Positions 10,437 through 22,806 of a DNA stretch of 64,000 nt are shown here, in pieces. Below the pieces are notes generated by a model. That model was not told the origin of the DNA. It saw only the letters and a list, made by a program, of their open reading frames with translations, and did no database searches. The stretch is from assembly GCF_035222485.1 (NCBI RefSeq), contig NW_026946672.1, forward strand, positions 186,001-250,000, given 5' to 3'. A program made the translations under genes and the position numbers. Position 1 is the stretch's first letter, and every line of letters begins with the position of its first letter. Source of the stretch: Podospora pseudoanserina (taxonomy: Eukaryota > Ascomycota > Sordariomycetes > Sordariales > Podosporaceae).

Positions 10437-12459
10437 CGTGACTAGGGATGACGATGTTGGCAAGGTGGTCCTGGTTGCCAAAGTGAAAGCAGAAGAGAGG
10501 AGGCCATCGTGACTTTAAATATCAGAAATGCCATAGCCCTCTGCCTGCCAGCTGGAACTATGGTGTCCCAAGCAAGCTCACAATGACAGCGGATAAACTG
10601 GGGTGAAGTCAAAAAAAAGTTAGCGGATACTACGCTGTATAGCCCAGCTCCATCGCTAAGGCGTAGCGTACCCCATCATATTCCAGGCAGTCGCTTTTCC
10701 CTGCCATCTTATGGGCGCGGAGTTTTGTAGAGGGCTTTTTTGGCAGCGACGGCTCCATTTGTACAGCCTCCCAAGACCATAGCTGTCAATAAAGTCATGA
10801 CGGTGTAGTTTCCGTGACAGAAAACGCCTGCGGCAAATCGGGCAGCTTTCCCGGTCGCGGGATGGTGCGGGATGCTATTGGTCGTCCGCGAGTGTTCTTT
10901 GTCTCCAGCGGTGACGGCAGTGGATGGGTTCTCTTCCCCCTGCCTTAGTAAGGAATCAAATGTTGCCTGATTGATGGGCGGTTGAAAAATGTCTTGGGAG
11001 GCCACGTGCTATGTGGAAAAGTATTATACAATATGCATGGACTGTTGGCAAGACACGGCACGAAATCAATCGACCGACCACTGGACCACCAAGGCGGGAC
11101 CAACGCTGGCACCCTATGGCATGGTTTTTGTTGTTGGGAGCCGGGTTGCATTGCAGAATGCAGACCCTTCTCTTGAGATGGGTTCCAGACAGAAGAAGGT
11201 TGTTTCCCTTCCACCGAAATTGAGCCACATCAGGATTGAAATTCTCTAGCGCAATTGTGAACGGGTCCTCGGTGTTTTCATTCGCGATATGTGCAGAGGG
11301 GCAAGATGTCAAAGCGACCCCCAGATCCACCGCATCTCCGCATTCTAACGGGAATCGGATAGGCGCAACACGGCAGCGCTCACCATGCCAAGGTCCGGGG
11401 ACCAACCTCGCGTGAGCTGCCTGATTCGGCTTGAGAAGCCCGCAGAAGACAAACAAAAGTGATGAAGCTCCAGTCAAGCACCATTTGACTCGCTCGTACA
11501 AGGTGGTGTATCGTGTGTTTAGGTTTGCGAAGGGGGTCCTCAGGTAGTTATTGTCTTTGATCGGTAGGTAGGTAGGTAGGTAGGTGGGTGGGTAAGCACA
11601 TCGTTGACCGAAGAATTGGAGACTTCTACTTCACTGGCGGACCTCAAGTGTATCAAAAGAGCGGTCGACTTCCTACCCATCTTCAATTGCCTTCATGAAA
11701 TCTAAGGTCTTGAAAGACCCAAGGTCCACCTCGAAAGGGCCTTGACTACCAAGCTCATGGTTCCAACCACAAACGTGTTGGACAAAATTGTGACATGATT
11801 GGAACACCACACCCATGCCTATAGCCCGAGCTTGCCCATAATCTCACGTGTCATTCCTTGAAGGTGGGCTTGCGCAAAAAAGCCTGCAAAACCTTCGAAG
11901 GGCTCAAGGGGTGGTAACCATTTGATCGACGAACAGACCACATCTTGATTTCAGTGCCTGCATACGCCAAGTCAGCCATCTCGTGGTACTGGAACGAACG
12001 TCGCCTCTTCACCTAGCCGCACCGTTAATCCCCCTCAGCTTGGAGCTTGGACCTCTCTTCCACACACACCCGTTACAGCTTTCCTCTAGGTGGCGATGAT
12101 CTCGCCGAGGGGAAAGTGGTGATACCCAGTTTGACGTGCGGTTCGTGTTCGTAGGGCCGAACTATGACACATTATTGTTTCTGCGGCACGCTTCATGGCG
12201 TCTCTTTGACCTTCATTTTGGGGAGAGCTGCTGCAGCCCACCACACCCAGTACAGGAGCAGATCATCAAAGAGCTTTTCCTGGTGACGGAGACCAAAGCG
12301 AGATGGTGGTCTAGACCGAACGCCATCCCCTCAAGTTTCCCAGACATCAAATACCCCACCCTTTGAGCTCTTAGACTCTCGTTGCATTTTGGAGGCCACC
12401 CAAGTCCATCACTGACATTCCCGCCGTGAGACACTATCAGATGTTGACCATCTTCCACA
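10437..12459. other. Long intergenic region (2 kb) between divergent genes
   Basis: Divergent promoter space between the carboxylesterase (minus) and the rhodopsin-like gene (plus). A TATA-like TTTAAAT lies near 10514. Open frames at 10709-11005 and 10956-11501 on the minus strand begin with GTG and TTG codons, lack family similarity and are not called. A GGTA microsatellite is listed separately. No RNA gene seen. Confidence 0.5.
11563..11594. repeat. GGTA microsatellite
   Basis: Five perfect GGTA units (11563-11582) followed by GGTG GGTG GGTA. It lies about 870 nt before the rhodopsin-like gene, in a gene-free stretch. It is a simple tetranucleotide repeat and likely polymorphic. Confidence 0.9.
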
Positions 12460-13770
12460 ATGACAGACGCAACATCAGCCAGTCCGCCACCACTACCGCT
12501 CTCGTCCAACGCCCACGAAGACAAATCCTCTACGGTGATTGGGGCTATCATCTTCTGCCTGGTATGGTCAACTGTAATGGTAGGCATGCGCCTGTGGACG
12601 CGGGGCAAGATGATCAAGCAGCTTGGAATAGATGACTACGCCTGCATCCTAGGCTTGGTGAGTACAATGCCCCTTTGCCAAAATCCACCAGTCTTCAAGA
12701 ATCCAACATGACCATCTCGCCCAGCTCACGACATGTGGATCAGCCATCGCCATCGGCCACATGACAACCTTTGGCCTGGGAAGGCACATCTCGGTCATGA
12801 AACAGAACGATATTCCCCTGTACCTTCGAGACTTTTACGTTTCCATCGTGATGTACTGCTGCGCCCTCCTCTTCCTCAAGCTCACGTTTCTCTTCCAATA
12901 CTACCGCGTTCTGGCTGTCCAGCATATGCGCATCGTTTATCTCGTCGCCATTTTCATCGTCGGGGGCTGGGCCCTCTCCCAAATCCTGGTGGGCATCTTC
13001 ATCTGCACTCCCATCCGCGCGTTTTGGCTCGGGGTGCCCGATATCGAAGGTGCCACGTGTATTCCAAACATACCTCAATGGTACATCAATGCCGCGGGCA
13101 ATATCGTGACGGATGTGGCTGTCTTTGCGCTGCCTTTGCCGGCTATGTGGAAATTGAAGCTGGCCAAAGGTCAGAAGTATGTGCTGATTGGCATTTTCAG
13201 CTTGGGCTTCTTGTGAGTCTCTCTTCCGCACCCCCTTTTTTAACCCTTTTCTTTGTGAACCCTGCTCACAAGTCGACCCTCTGCGGCAGCACCGTCATCA
13301 TCTCCATGATCCGGATCAAGTATCTTCAACTGCACGAAGACTTCCCCTGGGAAAACGTCACGTCCTCCCTCTGGTCCGTTGGCGAGCTGACCTCGGCTAT
13401 CACTTGCGCCTGCCTGCCTACCCTCCGCCCCTTCTTGGCGACCTACTTCCCCAGATTGGCATCGGCCACTGGTGGTAGCAGGGCTCATCCCACGGGCGCT
13501 ATGAGTGCCGGCGTTGCTGTTGATGGAACCGGCCGCATCCGAACAGTGGATCCCGAAACGGGCGTTTACTACGTCGGCAGAGGACAGCACTCGCGCGCCC
13601 GCAGTGGCGCGAACAAAGGTGCGGCGGTAACGGTCGAGTATTCTGACGGGACCGGTAGTGAGGTTGAGCTGTCGCCACAGCAGACGAAGGTCAACCTATT
13701 CGAGGCTCATGTGATCTACAAGTCGGAAAGTCTAGATGGGGTCAGTATTGTCAGTAGGGACATTCGATGA
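12460..13770 (+). CDS. Rhodopsin-like integral membrane protein (SAT4/PTH11-related)
   Basis: Seven-transmembrane fungal protein, 388 aa, exons 12460-12657, 12725-13212 and 13290-13770. Introns are 67 and 77 nt. Helices can be followed from VIGAIIFCLVWSTVMVGM near the N terminus to SVGELTSAITCACLPTLRP. Conserved family features are RLWTRG and the IDDYACILG acidic pair, GHMTTFGLGRHI, the Cys in ICTPIRAFW and GATCIP, and the SMIRIKYLQLHEDFPW block rebuilt by the second splice. The C-terminal tail (about 110 residues) is polar and probably cytoplasmic. The family (Pfam rhodopsin-like fungal domain) includes PTH11-type receptors, but this protein has no N-terminal CFEM domain, and ligand and coupling are unknown. 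It is followed at about 14.1 kb by a convergent transcription-factor gene. Confidence 0.9.
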
Positions 13771-14095
13771 TCTGATGGGGATCAATGTGAACTTAAGTGT
13801 ACATACCTGCATCGCTGTACCATATATGACAGTGCACATCGCACACGGACGAGTCATTTGTATTATACCCCTTCCTCACGAATACAATATTCTTCGAAGC
13901 TCAAACTGTTCTGCCCGACGCCAAACCCAGGTTGTGAAACATGCTGCGACTGGTCAAGATCAATTCAAGTGCGACGCGCAATGAACCCAGGAAATAGCGC
14001 CCTACACGATATACACACATTCATCTTTCATTGAAAGCCCCAGCAGACATTATCATACAGATCGTAGCCTCGTCCCAAGTGCGCTACAAAAACTG
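13771..14095. other. Convergent 3' intergenic spacer
   Basis: Between the 3' ends of the rhodopsin-like gene (plus) and the Zn2Cys6 gene (minus). It should contain both 3' UTRs. Nothing else seen. Confidence 0.5.
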
Positions 14096-16897
14096 CTAGA
14101 AGTAAAACTGCTGCTGTGGTTGGCCCGGTGGTGGGTGTGCAAGAAAGTCAAAATTCATCGAGTCTACCGGAGTGCCGAACGGATCAGGAGTGTCTGGAGT
14201 CAACCTTGAATTAGAACTGGGTTCCCCTGTTACGTGCAACATCGTACATGACATACCCCAGAAAATGTGGTCGTACAGGTCCATGGGTGACATGTAAGTG
14301 GCAGGGTCAAAATTGGAAACATCGCTCAATTGTTGCTGATTTTGCTGTGGTGGGGGGAACACAAAGGGCATGTTGCTGATCGTTCTGTCAGTAGCTGTCG
14401 ATGGGAACATATGCGTCCTGGTATAGAGAGATACATGCCTGTGTTGCATGTCACCCAATTGTCCTCCGTTCTGCTGCATCTCTGCCATGGCCAAGGCTGC
14501 ATTTTGATGTGGATCCAAACTAGTGGGCATCCGGGAAATGGAGTCCTGTGGCAGCGGAAGACCATGAATAGGATATCCTGATTGAGTCCCTGGCTGCAGT
14601 GGTGTTCGGGTGCCAGAGCCCGCGCCAGAGTTCACACCGCTCTCCTTCATGGGGCCGGGGCCGATTACGGATCCATGATCGTAGATATTCTTGAGTGCCA
14701 TTAAAGCACGGGACAGGGGACCCGAAAGTTCAATATCGTGGTCAGACCGATGGATGTGTGGTTGGGGGGACGTTTGCTCCTTGGCTGCTGTTGCCGAAAG
14801 CGCCGATATCAGGTCCCCTTGCAGTTGGCGGACTTCAGGATCCCCTTTGGAGTCACCCAGAATTCCCAAAAGCACAGCCGAGGAAAGCCCATGGTAGGTG
14901 AAGGCCCATGAACGAGTGGGGATGACTGAAAGCTGGTGCATGGCGAGAAACATGCGCACTGTCTCGGTCAGGTTCAGCTTGCATCTGTCGGCGAGGAACT
15001 TCTTCTGTGGCGCGTCGAGACGGGTACTCTCGGAACGCATCAAAGCTGGCCGACAGCAAACTGACAGAATGAACGAAGTGTGTAACCGAATGGCAAAATG
15101 TTGTAGGCGGTCCAATGCTGACTTGCAAGCATCCTTGTTCCGCAGCTGATTCAGGCATTTATCCCGGATATGTTCGACAGCCTTGCAGTTATCCAAGATC
15201 TGACTGTACGTAGCGTTGGAGGCAGCGTCGGGGTTGAGCCGCTGAGATATGATCTTGCAGAGATGGTACATGGCCTCGAGGTATGCCCAGCCCTCTGTCT
15301 CGGCAGTTTGGGACATGGGAATAGGGCAACATGGTATGTTGGTGATGGGGGAGCTAAAAGAGTTCTAGTAAGGGACGCAAGGAAGAAGGAGGGTGCAAAT
15401 TGTAGAATGGGACTCACCGATCAAAGGAAAGTGATGTTAGGGTATCATGCCATAGGCAAGTCCACCTGGAAGGCGTCAGGACAAATTATACATGTTGCGT
15501 GGGTGAGTAGTCGGGCGTGGTACATACCAAAGTTTTCGGCGTGACACCTCTCTCTTCTCCGCTTCTGGGCTCGGCCGACCATCTAGTTGTTGTGGCCGAT
15601 GGAGGCCAAGAGACTGGGCTAGGCGGCAAGTGAGGCCCATCAATGCCCACGATGCCTCGGCCTTCATGTCGTTAAGCAACACAAAGCTCGTCATGAGCAA
15701 GGCCTGGATGGAGTCCAGATTTGGTCTGGAACAATGTCAGAAAACCGCTGGTATCCTGAGCAGCCAGGCGCATTATTACCTCAAAAGGAAGTTTCCAAGA
15801 CGAAGAAAGTGAAAAGATATCTGTATGTATTTTTGGGAGTCCCGGGTTCGCACATGATAAGGTGAATCGTGATACTGTGAGCCAACAGCAAGAACGGCAA
15901 ACAAGATGGCTAGCCATGACGCAGAGACGGGTTTCGTGGCTTTGGTGGACGCCCTGGCATTTTTGGCTCTGTCCTCCAGGTACACCATGAGTCGAGATTC
16001 AAGGTCGTCAATATCAATGACAAACCCCCAGAATGGCTGGGGAATCTCCTTGTACGTTCGGAATAGCCTGCAGACACGTGAGCGGGGTGTGCGTGGGAGG
16101 ACGCAACTGGAACAGGAGACAGTGACATACTTCATGACTTCCCGGTCAGAGGGAAGTTCGGCCGAAATGTCAGAGGTCAGCCGGTCGAGATGACGGGAAG
16201 ACATGAGCGGGAAGGGTGCCGAGTTGTCGAGGCCGAGGAGGGACCGCATGTCTTGGCGTATCTCGTTGACGTCCTGGGGTTCGTTTGCTGCTGTCCGTTC
16301 TCTGAGCAAAGCTGGTATGCTGTTCTGGCCAACATAACGCGTGGTCTCGGCTGTGTCTGGTTCGTAAGTGCTGATGGCTTCACGAGGGTCGTTGCTCTGG
16401 CTTCGGGTGTCTGCATCATCTGGAGACCGTGGGCGTTTCTTTCCCGGAGTGAGGGACTCGGTGCCAAACGAGCCACTCTTGCTTGTGGCTGACCGGTTGG
16501 GCTTGTAAGAGCAGAGCGACGGATGTTCTCTCTTGACGCAGTTCTCACAGGGGCTCTTGTTGTCACACTTGACTTTCCTCTGTCTGCATGGCCAGCATGC
16601 AGTGCCTAGGAATCCCGTCAGCGCACTGGCAGGAGATGGAATATTGCAATGTCTTGGGCAAGATAGAATGGAAGGATTGGATAAGATGAGATGAGATGAG
16701 ATGGGCAGGGGCGCTTGACACAAGTAAACAAACAGGATGGAAAGGGGGACGATGGCGTTGGAGATGAGTCGTCACACAAACGCCACTGCAGAGCACGTAC
16801 CATATCTCACTTTGCGGTGGGAGTGAATGATACGGTTGGCCTCCTCGGGTGTGAGATCCTCGAGGTTGGGCCCCGGGCTGTCCTGTGTCTCCGACAT
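14096..16897 (-). CDS. Zn2Cys6 fungal transcription factor
   Basis: Nuclear DNA-binding regulator, 787 aa in six exons: 16897-16801, 16605-16131, 16067-15780, 15725-15528, 15465-15418 and 15353-14096. The binuclear cluster is CWPCRQRKVKCDNKSPCENC followed by the last Cys in LCSYKP. It is preceded by a conserved lead (LTPEEANRIIHSHRKVRYG) that is only joined by splicing out a 195-nt first intron. The fungal-specific transcription factor domain follows, with SWLAILFAVLAVGSQY, IQALLMTSFVLLNDMKAEAS, CRLAQSLGLHR and LWWTCLWHDT. The C-terminal 150 residues are Pro/Gln-rich, a likely activation region. Each intron restores a recognisable motif and the total frame closes. The target genes are unknown. 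The divergent RdRP neighbour is 1.3 kb away. Confidence 0.92.
16685..16703. repeat. GATGA pentanucleotide repeat inside the first intron
   Basis: About four short direct copies of a GATGA-type pentamer within the unusually long first intron (16606-16800) of the Zn2Cys6 gene. It is a simple repeat that may partly explain the intron's length. Confidence 0.7.
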
Positions 16898-18239
16898 TGG
16901 GGATTACAGCAAAAGGGGGGGCGGCCGTTCAGGCGTTCGTTCCGGGTTGGAGGTACGATTGCTATCTCGAGGTGGCCGAATGAAGACCGAATGACGAAGG
17001 TGGGCCTCCAAACTTCAGCGGTGCTCCAGCGAGTGGCCCGCGCAAGCAACAGGGCTGGGTTCGCAGCTGGTTCAGGGTGGAGCAGCGGCGGCGGGCGACC
17101 AGGGCTTGGAGCAATCAATGAAGTGGTTTTCCCAGGGCCGTCACGCTGTTCCTTGGATGATGGCAGCCGTTGATGGTGTTGAATTCCGATGCAAAGCCGA
17201 GATGTCGTTGTCTGTTGTCGAAAAAGAAGCCGAGCAGCGACCAGCATTCAATTTTGAGGTGGGGTTCTCGGGATTAGCGGGTGGACGGATCACCATTGCA
17301 GCTTTTCCCCACCGGCCTGGTTGCTGACTGAGCGCCCCTCCTCCAGTCTCGACCCCGCAATGGCATCTCTCCCTTACCTTATACATAAAGGATCCCATCA
17401 ACCCCTCTGTGTATCGAGAGGGACACTCACCTATCGAATGGACCATCCATCCGAGGGTCCAGTCCATGGTTCCTTTCGTCGACAACCTACCTGTCACCTG
17501 AAATCTGTCCCTGCATCTTCGCCCATCGTGGGAGTGGGATCCACACCTACCCGCGTGGCCTGTGCTTTCCCACATGTGCCAAGGCTTCGACGGCAGGAGA
17601 GCTTTCTTCTGAAGGTAGGGAGGGTACTGGAAGAGATCAGATGCTCAAAGTAAGCATTCAAGTACTTGATAATGATCTTCTGAAGAGTGAAAAGAGCAAC
17701 ATTTGACCGGTTGTAAAGTTGCTACTTCGTACTGCAAAAAAAACGAAATAGCCATCACAACCAGATGCTCCCAAAGCCTTGGGGAGGAGGACAAGGCTCT
17801 CTCAAGTCGCTCACCGGGACTCCAAACAGGCGCGATTGCCGCCAAAATAAATTCAATCTCACTTCGACGTGCTCTTCCCTATGGTATCTCCTCCTCTCGT
17901 CTTTTCACACCACCTTCCATAGCAGACGCCGCACCATCATCCCATCTGCCTTCTTGTATCACACCCGACATCCTTTGCGCCTGCCAAGTCTTCTTTCACC
18001 CCAGAGTGTGGAGCCTCTCCCCTGCTGCGACCAGTCAGATTCACCATTTGCAAGCTGAAGCTGGAGCATCCAAATTAGCTCCCGCCTGCCACTTTCCCCA
18101 GATCTTCAACACTAGATGCCCTCACTGTCCAACACAACAACACGATATCGACGACCACAGAACTCTCCCTCCGACCTCACCTCTGCCACGCTTTGCCCTT
18201 CTATAGCCCCAATGAGGCACTGGCCCACATTGCACAACA
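16898..18239. other. Divergent promoter region (Zn2Cys6 / RdRP)
   Basis: 1.34 kb between two genes transcribed apart. The right part (about 17,850-18,230) is rich in C+T with CA-type tracts, common in fungal leaders. An open frame at 17703-18206 starts with TTG and has no family features, so it is not called. Confidence 0.5.
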
Positions 18240-21200
18240 ATGCCAATGCCAGTCCCAATGCCAAACAACAGGCCATTGATTCCTGCTACACCTAGCAAGA
18301 ATAACAAGGTCAATGAAACAGTCATGGGCCTCAATTTTATGTACGGCCTCAGCATACAGGTCCCCGATGTCTCTCCCACCAGAGCCACCGGACACGAAAC
18401 GGAAGAAGCTGCACGCCATCGTCGTATCATCTCGGCCATTCGCTTTCTCTGCTACAAAGACAACGAAGCTTTGGAGCATATACTCCATGATTTTTTTTAT
18501 CAGGCAAAGTCCGCCAGCCAGCAATGGGTCCACAAGCCACGGGCAGATTCAGCAACCCTGCCCTCGTCTCAAGATTTACCCCCAAAAGCCGTCCACCCCT
18601 GGGAACGAGCCCAACTCGAGCAAATTCTGTGCAATCTTCTTGCGGAACGTCAAAGCACTTTGCTGAGGGCGCAGACCTTGACTCCCATGGCATCCAGGTC
18701 CTTCGCTCGATCCTGTAGCGATGCTGCTGCTACCGCAGGAATATACCAGGCCGTTCACGATGTGAGATCAAGGTCACCCTCTTCTGCTGGCTCTGCGAAG
18801 CGCCGTTCGGATGACGAAGATTACCCAGTTCGAAGCAGCAAGAAGCCACGGGATCAAGCTTTTGCTCCTCCATCACTGGGTCGTTCATCATCAACTCCTG
18901 TCTCGGCTGTCCCCTTCTCCAAACTCTTGGATATCGTACCGACTCGTCAGCGTTTGAATGGGGCAGTAGTGCTCGAGACAAGCCGACGGAACAACCACGC
19001 CAAATCGACAAACTGGTCACAGCAACCGTCTTTTGAGATTGACCAAAGTTCGAGTTACTGGAAGACGGATCAATACAGCCTCTCAAGCCATACAACGGCG
19101 GTGAACGAATCCCAACCGCTCAGGACCAGCCACCACACAGCCATTAAGAAGGAGGATGTCGGTGTAGAGGAGGTGGTAACGACGACAGTCCCATTCCGGC
19201 TTTCACAAAACAGTGTTTCTCGGCTATCTCAACCTTCAGTCACCTCAAAATTCAGCTGCACTCAGCAACGGGCCGGTGTTCAGGACGAGCTTTGCGAAGG
19301 GCAGAATCCAGCCGCATATCACTTTCTTCAACAGGACACAACCAAGCGGCTCTTGTTTCCCCCAAGCAATGGAGCCCCAATATCAACTAAGCCCCAAGTT
19401 GCGCCAGCAGAGGTCATAGATTTGACCAACGATTTCGATACTGACTTTTCAGAAGACGTTAGGGATGCGGTGGAGGCCGAGTACGAAATCGAGCATCTTG
19501 GAACACGGCTGCAGCCGACGCCCACCCACACGCCTCACAAGCCACCGGTCTTGCCACCGCCTTACCGTCAGCCTACCCAACACCATGCACAACATCACCG
19601 CCACCAGCCACAACAACAGCAGCAACAACAACAGGTCCAACAGGTCGAGCAACTCCCGCCCCGTAAGCAAGCCACACAGCCCCCCAGGGCACCAAAAGCA
19701 GCACTGGCAAGTTTGGCCACGATTCGGACGCGACTGGACCACACCTGGCGTATGTTTTCTTTCCCCATAGAACGAGCATAGAAACTGACATCTTGACAGC
19801 AAGATTTCCGACCTGGTTAGCGGATGCCCCTCTGGCAGTGGCATGGGAAGTGACGAGGATCCTTCACCATTGCAACGTGGACCCAGAACACGAATCCCTC
19901 GTTTATCTACCCGAGTGGGCAACATCGGATATCACCGACATTCGAAGCAGCTTGTACCGACTCGACATCTTTCGAGGCAAGACCTTTCCAGAACGCCCGC
20001 CTTCGGATGTTTTCGCTGCCGCCCTGAACAATTTCGAGCTCAACGGAAGTATTGTTCTTATGTCCATCAGTCTGGACTTCAATCCAGACAAGGATAAGCA
20101 AGCGCCCCTATTTTTGGTTGATATGAAACCCCTGCGACTTGACCAAGGGTGTAGGCTAACGCGTCGGTTTGGCGCTGACCGGTTCCTCGAGGTCCTTCTG
20201 TCGTCACCTACTGCTAGCTCGGCTCCTGATCTGATCAAGAATGCCGAGCCACACGGTGCTGAAGAGGTTATTAAATGGCTTACTAGCAGTGCTCATAGCC
20301 TGGTTGGACGGCATTGGAGAGCTTTCTTCGCCAAGGATGCCGGGTTCCGCAGGCCCATCAAAGAATACAGCCTGGCGCCTGAAGAGAAGACCACAATTGT
20401 TTCCAAAGAGCGCCTGCACTTTTTTGCCGAGACAGGAACCAACTTCCAACGGGCCAAGGCATTGACGGTGCCCCCCCTCAATGAGCCCATGGGTCGCCAC
20501 ACTGATTGTACAGTGAGCCAGATGCTGAACTGGCTACTCAACCTGGACGAGCCCAAGAATCAGTCACAGCCGCATCTCAAGCTTTTCTCTCGCATCCAGC
20601 TGGGATTAAGCAAAACCTTCCCAACCGTCATTTTCAGCGCTTCCCAGATTTTTGTTCAGCCGCAAGACATGCTGTCACCGATTGGCAAGGTCATGAACGA
20701 CGGCGTCGGACGCATGTCACGAACGGTGGCTCGAAAAATCAGAGACATCATGGGTCTCACAGAGATCCCCTCGGCAGTTCAGGGCCGCATCGGCTCCGCC
20801 AAAGGAATGTGGATTATGGATGTACTTGATACAGGCGACGAAGAATGGATCGAGACATGGCTGTCGCAACGGAAGTGGGAATGTGACCCTCAGACGGTCG
20901 ACATCCACCAACGAACTCTCGAAATACGGGCGTACGCAACTGAACTCAAGTCGGCTGGTTTGAATCTGCAGTTCCTCCCCGTCTTGGAGGATAGAGCCAA
21001 AGACAAGGCTCAGATGAAGCGTGCCATAGGCGCACGTCTCACCAATGATCTCAAAAAGGAGTTTGACGACCAAAAGGCTGCTTTCAAGCATCCTCTCCTG
21101 CTACGTCAGTGGTTGCATGAGAACTGGAGTGGACGAGCAGACAGAGTAAAGAACGGTGGGTTTCTCGCCTCTACAGTGCTTGTCGCAGGTAGCTAACCAT

Positions 21201-22806
21201 GGAAATAGGAGAGGTGGCCTTTCTGGGAGGCCTGCCCGAGAAAAAGGAAGAAGTTCTGAATCTGTTGCTCAGCAGTGGTTTCGATCCCAAGCACCAAAAG
21301 TACATTCAAGACATTGCGTGGGAACTCCAGAAGCAAAAGTGCGATATCTTGAGCACAAAGCTCAACATCAAGGTCGGCCGATCGGCCTACATCTACATGG
21401 TCGTTGACTTTTGGGGAGTCCTGGAGGAGGGGGAAGTCCATGTCGGCTTCTCTTCCAAGTTCAGGAACGACGCCGATGACACCTCCTATACCCTTCTCTC
21501 CGATTGTGATGTTCTTGTCGCGCGGTCTCCTGCCCACTTTGCCAGTGACGTGCAAAGGGTGCGAGCTGTCTTCAAACCACAGCTGCACGCCTTGAAGGAC
21601 GTCATTGTCTTCTCATCAAAAGGGAACGTTCCACTCGCCGAAAAGCTTTCCGGTGGAGACTACGACGGTGACATGGCTTGGGTTTGTTGGGATCCTCTGA
21701 TCGTGGAAAACTTCGTCAACGCAGCGGTGCCAGAAGAGCCGGATCTGTCGGCATATTTGGGAAAAGACAAGACCACCTTTTCCGATCTCATGTTGGCGAC
21801 AGGTGAACAGAGCCCAGATGCTGCTGTGTACGACATGATTGAGAAAAGCTTTCAGTTTTCAATGCAGCCCAACTTTCTGGGCATGTGCACAAACTACAAA
21901 GAGAAGCTTTGCTATCACAACAACAGCGTTGGAGATGAGACTGCCATCTGGCTCGGCGCCCTCGTGGGGAAATTGGTCGACCAAAGCAAACAGGGTATTC
22001 TTTTCGACAAAGGCAGCTGGGAGCGTCTGCGAAAGGAGAAGTTTGGCCCACACAATATGCAGCCTCCAGACCCGGCATACAAAGGCGACCACTGGAGCGG
22101 GCAGGACGAACCACGGCACATCATCGACTACCTCAAGTTTTTCATCGCCAAACCGGCCATTAGTCGTGAAAAGGACGCCCTGAACGAGTTGATCAACTCC
22201 CGTGGCACCGACACCCTTGCCAATAGCAACTCAGCGGCACATTATTGGGATCCACATCTTGTTAGCTACTTCAGAAGCTTTGAAGAGGCAGGCCAGGGTT
22301 CCAAGACAATCCGCGGCATACTCCAGTGGCTGAAGAACGATATTGCGCAATTGGAGAAGGACTGGAAGACAAGCATGGCCAAAGGCAAGGGCCGTAACTC
22401 CAAGTTCTCGTACCCAGAAACCGTCACTCAAATCTTTGGAGGGTGGAACGTCATCCAACCGCGAACATCCGAGTCGATGCCCCTCAAACTAGACCCTGAG
22501 ACGGCCTTGCTTTTTGGTGGTAACGGCCCCTATGACCCATGGACGGTGCTCAAGGCCAGTGCCACTTTTAAGCAGTGCTACAAAATGGCGCCCAAATTTG
22601 CCTGGGCAATGGCTGGTAGACAACTGGCGTATATCAAGGCATTGAACTTGGGATCATCTCAAATTCCCCTCGTCCTCACGCCGCTCATGTATGCGGGACT
22701 CAATGCAGATGGTAAATTTGTCAAGCAGTTTGTGGCTCGACTCGAGCATGACGGGACTCAGTATGGCGAGATGGAGGATAGGGATTCGGACTGGGATGAA
22801 GACTAG
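18240..22806 (+). CDS. RNA-dependent RNA polymerase (QDE-1/SAD-1 family)
   Basis: Cellular RdRP of the RNA-silencing type, 1487 aa, exons 18240-19749, 19800-21155 and 21209-22806. Introns of 50 and 53 nt restore HTWPRFPTWLADAPL and RVKNGEVAFLGG. The first 500 residues are mostly low-complexity, with a Gln/His-rich run encoded near 19590-19640. The conserved RdRP domain spans roughly residues 500-1400. Its active site is LSGGDYDGDMAW with three Asp at about 1106, 1108 and 1110, the metal-binding triad of this two-barrel polymerase family. It ends in an acidic tail (DRDSDWDED). Such enzymes turn aberrant single-stranded RNA into double-stranded RNA for Dicer, in quelling (QDE-1) or meiotic silencing (SAD-1). 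I cannot tell from memory which clade it joins. The gene looks intact, with no internal stop. Confidence 0.95.
19596..19636 (+). repeat. CAR-rich tract coding Gln/His in the RdRP
   Basis: A run of CAA/CAG codons, interrupted by CAC and CAT, inside RdRP exon 1. It lies in the disordered N-terminal region and its length may vary between strains. Confidence 0.7.

Noticed and set aside
10709-11501. Two overlapping open frames on the minus strand (99 and 181 codons)
   Set aside because: They begin with GTG and TTG, lack ATG starts, overlap in different frames and show no family features or splice support.
14200-14260. Possible tiny intron in the last exon of the Zn2Cys6 gene (GTATGT...ACAG, about 30 nt)
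   Set aside because: Too short for a fungal spliceosomal intron. The frame is open without it.
17703-18206. 167-codon plus-strand frame upstream of the RdRP
   Set aside because: Starts with TTG, composition like a pyrimidine-rich leader, no domain. More likely promoter and 5' UTR of the RdRP.
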